This document shows positions 6,771 to 12,795 of a DNA stretch of 12,795 nt, piece after piece. Source of the DNA: an uncultured Veillonellaceae bacterium (lineage in GTDB: Bacteria > Bacillota > Negativicutes > Veillonellales > Negativicoccaceae); the NCBI GenBank assembly GCA_900556745.1, contig USPU01000021.1, forward strand, positions 1 to 12,795, in the 5' to 3' direction. Position numbers and translations under genes: made by a program. The notes beneath the pieces are model-generated. The model searched no databases and was not told where the DNA came from. It saw only the letters and a list, made by a program, of their open reading frames with translations. Numbering within the stretch: the first letter of the stretch is position 1; the number at the start of each line of letters is the position of its first letter.

Positions 6771-6802
6771 GAAGTGAGATTATATATTTGAAGGAGGGCC
6801 AC

Positions 6803-7969
6803 ATGGACTGGAAAACAAAAATGGTGCCGCGGATCATTTCGATACCGCCGTCGGGCATTCGAAAATTTTTTGATTTGGCGAGCACCATGGACAATGTGAT
6901 TTCACTCGGCGTGGGAGAGCCTGATTTCAACGCGCCGGACAAAGTCATCAAAGCCTGCATAGCAAGTCTGGAAAAAGGGGAAACGTCCTACACGGGCAAT
7001 GCCGGTATTTTGCCTTTGCGCGAAGAAATCGCCAAACTGTTCGCCGAACACTACGGCGTCGAATACGATCCCAAGACGGAGATCACGGTGACGATCGGCG
7101 TTTCGGAAGCCATCGACATGACTTTGCGCGCGCTGTTGAATCCGGGAGATGAAGTGCTGATCCCCGATCCGGCCTATGTGGCGTATCCGGCTTGCGTGAC
7201 GTTGGCGGGCGGTACGCCGGTACTCGTGCCGACGCGGCAGGAAGACGGTTTCCGTCTGACGGCGCAAGCGCTGGAAAAATATATTACCCCGAAAACAAAA
7301 GTATTGCTGATCGGTTTCCCGAACAACCCGACGGGCACGATCATGGATCGCGAATCGCTTATGGAGATCGCCGAAGTGGCGAAACGGCACGACCTCGTCG
7401 TTATTTCCGATGAAATCTACGCGGAACTGACCTATGAAGGCACGCACACCTGCATCGCGTCGCTGCCGGGCATGCGAGAACGCACCGTCGTTTTCAACGG
7501 CTTTTCGAAAGCCTACGCGATGACCGGCATGCGTATCGGTTACGCCTGCGCGCCGCGCGAACTCACGGAAACGATGTTCAAGATCCACCAGTACGCGATT
7601 ATGTGCGCGCCGACGACCAGTCAAAAAGGAGCGCTCGCCGCTCTGCGCGAATGTGACGAAGACGTCGCCGCGATGAAAGCGGAATACGATCGCCGTCGTC
7701 AGTTTGTATACGAGGAACTGACGAAAATGGGCTTGCCCTGTGTGAAGCCGCAAGGCGCCTTCTACATCTTCCCGGATATTCGCAGCACGGGACTTACGGA
7801 TAATGAATTCGCCGAAGGTTTACTCGCCGCCGAACGTATCGCCGTCGTGCCGGGCTCGGCATTCGGCGAACAGGGGAAAGGCCACGTGCGCATTTCCTAC
7901 GCGTCGAGCATGGAAAATCTCGCCGAAGCCATGAAACGCATCGCGCGTTTTATCGCCTCGAAAAAATAA
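6803..7969 (+). CDS. PLP-dependent class I/II aminotransferase (PatA/AspB-like)
   Basis: A 388-residue fold-type I aminotransferase of the usual length. It transfers an amino group between an amino acid and a 2-oxo acid through pyridoxal phosphate. Visible motifs: ISLGVGEPDF (33-42) for substrate binding, TSYTGNAGILPLRE (61-74), PNNPTG with Asn175, SDEIYAEL with Asp203 and Tyr206, the Schiff-base lysine Lys236 in FSKAYAMTGMRIGY, and the carboxylate-binding Arg363 in HVRISYA. The pattern matches the aspartate/aromatic-type subgroup (PatA, YugH and AspB annotations). The exact donor cannot be read from sequence. The ATG at 6803 follows AAGGAGGG; an in-frame TTG at 6788 lies upstream of that ribosome site and is rejected. 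It has its own promoter and terminator, so it is a single-gene unit with no pathway partner in view. Confidence 0.93.
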   Translation: MDWKTKMVPRIISIPPSGIRKFFDLASTMDNVISLGVGEPDFNAPDKVIKACIASLEKGETSYTGNAGILPLREEIAKLFAEHYGVEYDPKTEITVTIGVSEAIDMTLRALLNPGDEVLIPDPAYVAYPACVTLAGGTPVLVPTRQEDGFRLTAQALEKYITPKTKVLLIGFPNNPTGTIMDRESLMEIAEVAKRHDLVVISDEIYAELTYEGTHTCIASLPGMRERTVVFNGFSKAYAMTGMRIGYACAPRELTETMFKIHQYAIMCAPTTSQKGALAALRECDEDVAAMKAEYDRRRQFVYEELTKMGLPCVKPQGAFYIFPDIRSTGLTDNEFAEGLLAAERIAVVPGSAFGEQGKGHVRISYASSMENLAEAMKRIARFIASKK

Positions 7970-7984
7970 GGCAATGACCCACAG

Positions 7985-8010
7985 ACAGCGGACATATGTC
8001 CGCTGTTTTT
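7985..8010 (+). terminator. Intrinsic terminator after the aminotransferase
   Basis: ACAGCGGACAT followed by its exact complement ATGTCCGCTGT (7985-8006) forms a perfect palindromic hairpin followed by a T run to 8010. It begins 15 nt after the stop codon. Confidence 0.88.
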
Positions 8011-8041
8011 GGTTGGCGAAAGGTTCGCGCCGCCGCGCATA

Positions 8042-8050
8042 TGCTATAAT
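8042..8050 (+). promoter_or_regulatory. Extended -10 promoter of the walJ-htrA-rlmH operon
   Basis: TGCTATAAT, identical to the element in front of the ACT gene, with no convincing -35. The hexamer ends 29 nt before the TTG start at 8080. It is the only good promoter seen upstream of the five genes to 12762. Confidence 0.65.
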
Positions 8051-8079
8051 AAAAATTAATGTAAGAACGGGGGAAAACA

Positions 8080-9084
8080 TTGCCGAAAACGCAGTTCAAC
8101 ACACTGGAAGATTTAGCGCGCGAGATTGCGAACGGGCGCGGTCAATATACTGAACAGAATACGATCAAGAGCGCTGCGCAGGACACGCCGCGCATCGCGC
8201 CGAGCGAAACCATGGCGGCGATGGAACGGCCGGAACTCGAAATGGTCACGCTGGCATCTTCGAGCAAGGGCAATGCCACGTTAGTGCGCACGCCGCGGAC
8301 GCAGGTGCTGGTCGATTGCGGGATCAGCGCGCGCCGCATCACGCAGGCGCTGGCGGAGCTGCATGTCGATCCGGCGCAACTGGCCGGCGTTTTGCTTACG
8401 CATGAGCACAGCGATCATGTCAAGGGTCTGGCTTCTTTTTTGAAACGTTATTCGTTGCCGGTGTATACGACACGCGCGACGTTTCAGGCACTCGGCGAGA
8501 CCGCGGTGACGTACGCGCGCCGCTTTGTGGAAGTAACGCGGCCGTTTACCCTCGGCGATTTGGATGTGGAACGGTTCGCGATCAGTCATGACGCGGCGGA
8601 TCCGGGCGGATTCACCTTCGCCGCGACGCGCGTGAAAGCAGCGGTGTGCACCGACTTGGGCTTTGTGTCGTCCGATGTGGAAGCGGCGTTGCAAGAAGCT
8701 ACGCTGCTGGTGCTCGAAGCCAACCACGATCCCGTCATGTTGCGCGAAGGACCGTACAGCGCGTTTTTGAAAGCGCGCATTTTGGGCGCGCGCGGGCACT
8801 TGGCCAACGGTGAAACCGGCCGCTTGCTGGCGCGTCTGTATCGGGGTCGGCGAATGGATGTCATTTTAGCGAACCGAAGTGAAACGAATAATACTTGCGC
8901 GGCGGTTGCCGCGGCCATGGAAACGATGCTCGACGCCACCGGCATTAAAGAGGAGAAGGCGGGCATTCACTGGCAGCACGGCGCCGTTTTGGGAAATGTG
9001 CGCTGCGCGTCGAAAACTGTTACGAACGAGGAGAAAGAATGCGAAACAATCGTAAATACATCATTATTATCGCCGTCCTGCTGA
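8080..9084 (+). CDS. walJ: Metallo-beta-lactamase fold protein, YycJ/WalJ family
   Basis: A 334-residue protein. From about residue 53 it is a YycJ/WalJ-type MBL domain: VTLASSSKGNATLV, VDCGISARRI, metal motif THEHSDH (107-113), SHDAAD with His170, CTDLG with Asp192, LEANHD and GHLAN. These proteins are probable DNA 5'-exonucleases or nucleases linked to cell-wall or genome maintenance. Two oddities: a polar 44-48 residue N-terminal extension, and LANRSETNN at 263-271, where relatives as I recall them have LAHLSxxNN, so a likely metal-ligand histidine is Asn265. The TTG start is chosen because GGGGGA lies 5 nt upstream and a promoter sits at 8042; ATG codons at 8212 and 8221 lack ribosome sites. 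The 3' end overlaps htrA by 46 nt, which is long. Order walJ-htrA-rlmH matches Bacillus yycJ-htrC-rlmH. Confidence 0.85.
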   Translation: MPKTQFNTLEDLAREIANGRGQYTEQNTIKSAAQDTPRIAPSETMAAMERPELEMVTLASSSKGNATLVRTPRTQVLVDCGISARRITQALAELHVDPAQLAGVLLTHEHSDHVKGLASFLKRYSLPVYTTRATFQALGETAVTYARRFVEVTRPFTLGDLDVERFAISHDAADPGGFTFAATRVKAAVCTDLGFVSSDVEAALQEATLLVLEANHDPVMLREGPYSAFLKARILGARGHLANGETGRLLARLYRGRRMDVILANRSETNNTCAAVAAAMETMLDATGIKEEKAGIHWQHGAVLGNVRCASKTVTNEEKECETIVNTSLLSPSC

Positions 9085-10136
9085 TCATTATCGGAGTACT
9101 GCTGGGCGTCTTTTTGGGGCGCCACTGGTGGGCGCCGCAAGGTGACGGCAACGACTTTGAGTCTTTGAATACGCCGAAAGAAGAACGGATTTTATCCAAT
9201 GTCCGCAACACTTCGATCGTGCAAGCCGTCAAACAGGTGGGACCCGCGGTAGTAGGCATCAGCACGAAAGTGTATGACCGCGATATGTTTAATCGGCGCG
9301 TGCTGGTCGGCGAAAGCGTCGGCAGCGGCGTCATCTTCGATAAGCGGGGATACATCGTCACTAACTACCATGTGGTGGGGACAAGTGATGACGTCAATGT
9401 CATGTTGGCGACAAACGAAACGATTACCGGCAAAGTGATCGGCCGCGATGAAGCTACCGATCTCGCCGTCATTAAAATCGAACATGAAGAGTTGCCGGTG
9501 GCGGAACTCGGCGACTCGAGTTCATTGGTCGTCGGCGAACCGGCGATCGCGATCGGCAATCCGTTGGGGCTGGAATTGCGCGGCACGGTGACGGTCGGCG
9601 TTATTTCCGCGTTGAACCGCACGATCAATCCGCTGGAACAGCATTATCCGTTAATTCAGACGGACGCGGCGATCAACCAGGGCAACAGCGGCGGGGCGCT
9701 GGTCAATGCCGAGGGCAAGGTAGTCGGCATCAACAGCGCCAAAATCGCGAATAACGGCGTGGAAGGTTTGGGTTTTGCCATTCCGATCAACGCGGCGCGG
9801 CCGATCTTAAAAGAATTGATTGCGCATGGCGAAATCCGTCGCGCGTACATAGGCGTATGGGCGGTCGATCAAGCCATTGCGGCTCGTTACGGTTACGAGT
9901 GGCCGGCGGGCGAAACCGGTGTCCTCGTCGTGAAAAAAGATCCGCGCGGACCGCTCGGCATGACCGATGTAGGATCGGGCGATTTTCTGACGGCGGTGAA
10001 CGGTCAGGCGATCGCGAGCCTTCAAGACTTGCGCCAGCAAATTGACGCGCAGGCGCCGGGGCAGAAAATTACGCTCGGGTATCGCCATGACGGCAGGGAA
10101 CGAACCGCCGAAGTGACGTTGCAGGAGGCGCGCTGA
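9039..10136 (+). CDS. htrA: HtrA/DegP-family membrane-anchored serine protease with PDZ domain
   Basis: A 365-residue trypsin-fold protease. It has a short basic N-terminus, one membrane helix (about 7-27) acting as anchor, a linker, the protease domain (about 58-260) and one PDZ domain (about 268-362). The catalytic triad is complete: His111 in VTNYHVV, Asp141 in ATDLAVIK and Ser217 in NQGNSGGAL. IGNPLGL (172-178) and GLGFAIPI (243-250) are characteristic. It degrades or trims misfolded proteins outside the inner membrane and is usually stress-linked. The PDZ core is recognisable by AYIGV and GDFLTAVNGQAI, though FLTAV replaces the more usual VI..IN pattern. The ATG follows GAGGAG by 5 nt and lies inside the end of walJ. 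The stop shares one base with the rlmH start. The same operon encodes an M50 protease. Confidence 0.95.
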   Translation: MRNNRKYIIIIAVLLIIIGVLLGVFLGRHWWAPQGDGNDFESLNTPKEERILSNVRNTSIVQAVKQVGPAVVGISTKVYDRDMFNRRVLVGESVGSGVIFDKRGYIVTNYHVVGTSDDVNVMLATNETITGKVIGRDEATDLAVIKIEHEELPVAELGDSSSLVVGEPAIAIGNPLGLELRGTVTVGVISALNRTINPLEQHYPLIQTDAAINQGNSGGALVNAEGKVVGINSAKIANNGVEGLGFAIPINAARPILKELIAHGEIRRAYIGVWAVDQAIAARYGYEWPAGETGVLVVKKDPRGPLGMTDVGSGDFLTAVNGQAIASLQDLRQQIDAQAPGQKITLGYRHDGRERTAEVTLQEAR

Positions 10137-10615
10137 TGCGCTATCGTCTGCTTTGCGTCGGCAAATTGAAACAGGATTTTCTCAAAGAGGCTTGCGCGGA
10201 GTACATCAAAAGGTTGCGTCCGTACGGCGAACTGACATGTATCGAGGTACCGGAAGCCAAGACGACGACGCGACCGAGCGAAAAAGAACGCGAAGCGCAG
10301 TTGGAAGAAGAAGGAAACGCGCTGCTGCAGCATATTCGTCCGCAGGATTACCTGATCGTGCTCGATTTGCACGGTAAGGAACTGTCGTCGACGGATTTCG
10401 CGGCGAAGCTCGCGAGCCTCGCGGTCGACGGCGTCGGCGAAGTCACGCTGGCGATCGGCGGCGCGTACGGACTCGGCGAGAACGTGCGCAAGCGGGCGCA
10501 GTTTCGCTGGGCGCTTTCGCCTTTGACATTTACGCATCAAATGACGCGGTACCTGGTATTGGAACAACTTTACCGAGCCGCTAAAATTAATCATCGGGAA
10601 CCCTATCATTGGTAA
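10136..10615 (+). CDS. rlmH: 23S rRNA (pseudouridine-1915-N3) methyltransferase RlmH
   Basis: A 159-residue SPOUT methyltransferase, full length for RlmH, which methylates N3 of pseudouridine 1915 in helix 69 of 23S rRNA on assembled 70S ribosomes using S-adenosylmethionine. Signatures: LLCVGKLK at the start, EYIKRL, LDLHGKELSSTDFA (76-89), the SAM-knot segment IGGAYGLGENV, then ALSPLTFTHQMTRYLVLEQLYRA and the C-terminal HREPYHW in place of the usual GEPYH. Translation is coupled to htrA: the ATG overlaps the htrA stop (TGATG) and AGGAGG lies within the htrA end. RlmH next to walJ-htrA is a common Firmicute arrangement and probably reflects shared transcription, not shared function. Confidence 0.97.
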   Translation: MRYRLLCVGKLKQDFLKEACAEYIKRLRPYGELTCIEVPEAKTTTRPSEKEREAQLEEEGNALLQHIRPQDYLIVLDLHGKELSSTDFAAKLASLAVDGVGEVTLAIGGAYGLGENVRKRAQFRWALSPLTFTHQMTRYLVLEQLYRAAKINHREPYHW

Positions 10616-10626
10616 GAGGTGACGGC

Positions 10627-11868
10627 ATGGCAAACGAGCAGGATCAAAACAAGCAGGGAAAAGATTGGGCGCAAATCATCGACAAGAGTCGCAAGGACAA
10701 TGCCAATATCATGTCGATGTTTCCCACCGCGCCTCATCAGCAGGCGACATTTACGGAACGTTTTCGCGCGCAGACGGCGGCCAGCGGCGAAGAACTGCTG
10801 ACGATGCAAAATCAGTTGCAGGAGATGCGCGATGAATGGCTCGCCGCGCGCGCGCAGGCGTTGGCGGCGCAACCGGTTGTCACAACGCCGGTGGTTATGC
10901 GCGCGGCGCGAACACGCACGCATCGTCACGGTCATCTCACGCGACGGGCTTTCGCGGCGACGCCTCATTACTATGCGAAAACGGCGGACGGAGCGCGCGA
11001 AGTCAATTTGGCGTACCATTATATGACGGCGCGGCGCGCGAGTACGCAGGCGGCGCTCAGCGATTTTCGCGAATTGTTGACCAACACGCATCAACTTTTG
11101 GGCGGCATCGACGGTTTGACGGAAGTCATTGACGGTCTGCTGGCGGGCGGACTTACGCAAAATCAGCACCTTTTATATGAAGAGGAATTGAAAAGTCTCG
11201 CGCGTCGGGTGAACGACCTGTATCAGCAGATCAACAGCGCGGCGTTCCACCTGAACGGCATGTTTAATAAAGAAAAAGAGATCGCCGTCAACCTGCATAC
11301 GCATTCCGAAGCGTCGGCGGATATTTTGCGACACCATCAGGCGGTGCTCTGGGCGTATCGCAAATATCTCGAATACCGGTCGAACGCGGCGCATACGTTG
11401 CAGACGGCGATGGAATCGTTGCAGATTTTCCTGCAGGCGATTCGCAAAGAAGTCATGCGCCGCAAGGTGGAAAGTTTGCACCGGGATATGCAGGATATTA
11501 CCGCGCAACGACGGGAAATGATGGCGCGTCAGGCGGAGGAAGCGGCCGCGAAAGCGGAACTCGGCGAAGAATATATACCGGAAGAATTGCCGGAACTGCC
11601 GCCGGTGCAAGCGCTGGCGGCTGCCGATCAGGCGGCGTCGGCAGAGGAAATGGCGCGCCGCGCGGAACAAATTCGCGCCGATCGTGAAGCGGCTCGCGTC
11701 GCCGCGGAGAAAGCGGAACTGCGCGCCGAAGAGGCCGCTGCGAAAGCGCGGGAAGAATCCGAATTCGGCGATGATGAAGAAGGATCGCGCTCGATCGTGC
11801 CGTTGATTATTTTAATTCTTATTTTGGTCGGCGTCGGCGTCTACTACTTTTTGAAAATCAGAGGGTGA
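10627..11868 (+). CDS. Unrecognised helical, C-terminally anchored membrane protein
   Basis: A 413-residue protein of no family I recognise. It has no signal peptide. Residues 1-80 are polar. Residues 81-125 are Arg/His-rich (RTRTHRHGHLTRR). Residues 130-300 are predicted to be long helices with heptad-like hydrophobic spacing, including a hydrophobic glycine patch LLGGIDGLTEVIDGLLAGG (157-175). Residues 301-378 are an Ala/Glu/Arg-rich charged helix with two EEAAAKA copies, broken by a proline stretch EELPELPPV (319-327). An acidic EFGDDEEG precedes one membrane helix (about 389-408), and only a few residues follow. This is the layout of a tail-anchored protein with a large cytoplasmic coiled-coil body. 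The ATG at 10627 has AAGAGGTGA upstream; an in-frame GTG, 15 nt before it, lies within the end of rlmH. It sits 11 nt after rlmH and 12 nt before the M50 protease gene. Confidence 0.85.
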   Translation: MANEQDQNKQGKDWAQIIDKSRKDNANIMSMFPTAPHQQATFTERFRAQTAASGEELLTMQNQLQEMRDEWLAARAQALAAQPVVTTPVVMRAARTRTHRHGHLTRRAFAATPHYYAKTADGAREVNLAYHYMTARRASTQAALSDFRELLTNTHQLLGGIDGLTEVIDGLLAGGLTQNQHLLYEEELKSLARRVNDLYQQINSAAFHLNGMFNKEKEIAVNLHTHSEASADILRHHQAVLWAYRKYLEYRSNAAHTLQTAMESLQIFLQAIRKEVMRRKVESLHRDMQDITAQRREMMARQAEEAAAKAELGEEYIPEELPELPPVQALAAADQAASAEEMARRAEQIRADREAARVAAEKAELRAEEAAAKAREESEFGDDEEGSRSIVPLIILILILVGVGVYYFLKIRG

Positions 11869-11880
11869 TGGTGCCCGTTT

Positions 11881-12762
11881 ATGACAGGTTACAATGAACC
11901 GCGCCGTGATCGTGACGACGGTCCGATCGCGGACGGCGAATATCGAGTGATCGAAGATCGCGCATGGTCCTCGGAGCGGCCTCCGCAAGAACCGCCGCGC
12001 CAACACTCCGGCAACGGCTTTCAGAAATCGGCCGGTCTGGGGTTGGGGGCGATGCTGCTGCTCTTGCTGAGCAAAGGCAAGAGCCTTTTGTTCGCGCTTA
12101 AATATACGAAATTTTTGGGCACGGCCGTTTCCATGTTCGTCATGATTTGGTCGTACGCGGTGTTTTACGGTTGGCAGTACGCGGCGGGTATCGTGCTGAT
12201 GATCGCCATCCATGAGTTCGGGCATTACATCACGGCGAAAGCGGTCGGCATGCCGGTCTCGGCGCCGGTGTTCATCCCGTTCGTGGGCGCGTTGATCACC
12301 ATGAAAGTGCCGCCGAAAGACGCGTGGCAGGAAGCGATCGTCGCGCTGGGCGGTCCGTTCTTCGGACTCGTGGCGGGACTGTGCGCGCTGTACTGGGGCA
12401 TCGTTAACCATTCCGGACTGGTGCAGGCGATCGCCTACTTCAGCTTTTTTATTACGCTCTTTAATATGATTCCGGTGTCACCGCTTGACGGCGGTCGCAT
12501 CGTCACCGCCCTTTCCCCGTGGGTATGGGTGGTCGGTTTGATCGTAATGGCCGTCGCCGCCTGGTATACATTCAGTCCGTTGATGATTCTGATTTTGTTT
12601 TTCGGTATCTATCGGGCGCGGCAGACTTGGTCACAGCGGCACGATCCGCGGCAGCAGCGGTACTTCACCGTCAGCGCGCCGAAACGTTGGCTGATCGGTA
12701 TCGCTTACGGTCTGATCACGGCGTTGTCCGGCGTGGGCGTGTATCTTTTCACCGGCGCATAA
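11881..12762 (+). CDS. M50-family (site-2 type) intramembrane metalloprotease
   Basis: A 293-residue polytopic membrane protein. A polar, proline- and charge-rich N-terminus of about 50 residues is followed by hydrophobic segments. The zinc motif HEFGH (His111, Glu112, His115) is embedded in a membrane helix. The second motif PLDGGR (201-206, with Asp203 as third ligand) follows MIPVS, the pattern of site-2 proteases. Hydrophobic stretches at about 53-63, 80-115, 152-175, 181-199, 214-244 and 270-291 indicate at least six membrane segments. There is no PDZ domain, unlike RseP. Such enzymes cut substrates within or near the membrane, often releasing a cytoplasmic part. The ATG at 11881 has only GAGGG 15 nt upstream, so initiation may be weak or coupled to the preceding gene. 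It closes the operon; no terminator is visible in the 33 nt that remain. Confidence 0.92.
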   Translation: MTGYNEPRRDRDDGPIADGEYRVIEDRAWSSERPPQEPPRQHSGNGFQKSAGLGLGAMLLLLLSKGKSLLFALKYTKFLGTAVSMFVMIWSYAVFYGWQYAAGIVLMIAIHEFGHYITAKAVGMPVSAPVFIPFVGALITMKVPPKDAWQEAIVALGGPFFGLVAGLCALYWGIVNHSGLVQAIAYFSFFITLFNMIPVSPLDGGRIVTALSPWVWVVGLIVMAVAAWYTFSPLMILILFFGIYRARQTWSQRHDPRQQRYFTVSAPKRWLIGIAYGLITALSGVGVYLFTGA

Positions 12763-12795
12763 AAGGAAATTTGCGAACGAAAGAGAACATATAAG

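Noticed and set aside
6902..7753. A 283-codon minus-strand open frame inside the aminotransferase
   Set aside because: Shadow frame, rich in Arg, Phe and His, lacking domain motifs.
11510..11770. Possible DNA repeat from recurring GCGGAGGAAGCGGCC-like stretches
   Set aside because: The similarity reflects an Ala/Glu-rich charged helix in the protein; there is no regular DNA period or exact long copy.
11812..12411. A 199-codon minus-strand open frame across the M50 protease start
   Set aside because: Composition dominated by Arg, His and Asp and antisense to a gene with clear zinc motifs.
12763..12795. Possible start of another gene at the right edge
   Set aside because: Only 33 nt remain, with no clear ribosome site plus start codon, so nothing can be supported.

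Overview
This 12.8 kb chromosomal window probably comes from a diderm (outer-membrane) Firmicute of the Negativicutes (Veillonella/Megasphaera/Dialister relatives). The assignment is inferred from gene content. An ArnT-like lipid-A-type glycosyltransferase sits beside typically Firmicute genes (the walJ-htrA-rlmH order, UPF0237/UPF0210 pair, strong AGGAGG ribosome sites). The DNA is moderately GC-rich and densely coded. No RNA gene, insertion sequence, CRISPR array or phage gene was seen, and no stretch over 300 bases lacks a gene.

Layout. (1) Positions 1-886, minus strand: a UPF0237 ACT-domain gene followed 8 nt later by a UPF0210/DUF711 gene that runs off the left edge. (2) Positions 973-4136, plus strand: a sigma-70-type promoter, then exodeoxyribonuclease III, an ArnT-like membrane glycosyltransferase and a uracil-DNA glycosylase superfamily protein, ending in a bidirectional hairpin terminator. 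(3) Positions 4119-6075, minus strand: a RuBisCO-like protein (RLP) followed by an overlapping LarE-type sulfur transferase. It is transcribed divergently from (4) thiol peroxidase tpx (6180-6686). The two promoters between them are near mirror images. (5) Positions 6742-8010: a single-gene aminotransferase unit with its own promoter and terminator. (6) Positions 8042-12762: one probable five-gene operon: a YycJ/WalJ-type metallo-beta-lactamase protein, an HtrA membrane serine protease, the 23S rRNA methyltransferase RlmH, an unrecognised tail-anchored helical protein, and an M50 site-2-type intramembrane protease.

The most notable parts are the RLP-larE pair, which joins a non-carboxylating RuBisCO relative to a sulfur-insertion enzyme with no larA/B/C beside it, and the tail-anchored unknown next to an intramembrane protease in an operon that already holds HtrA. 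Active-site changes in the RLP and in the WalJ-like protein also merit a check. All functions come from reading motifs by eye; no database search was run.
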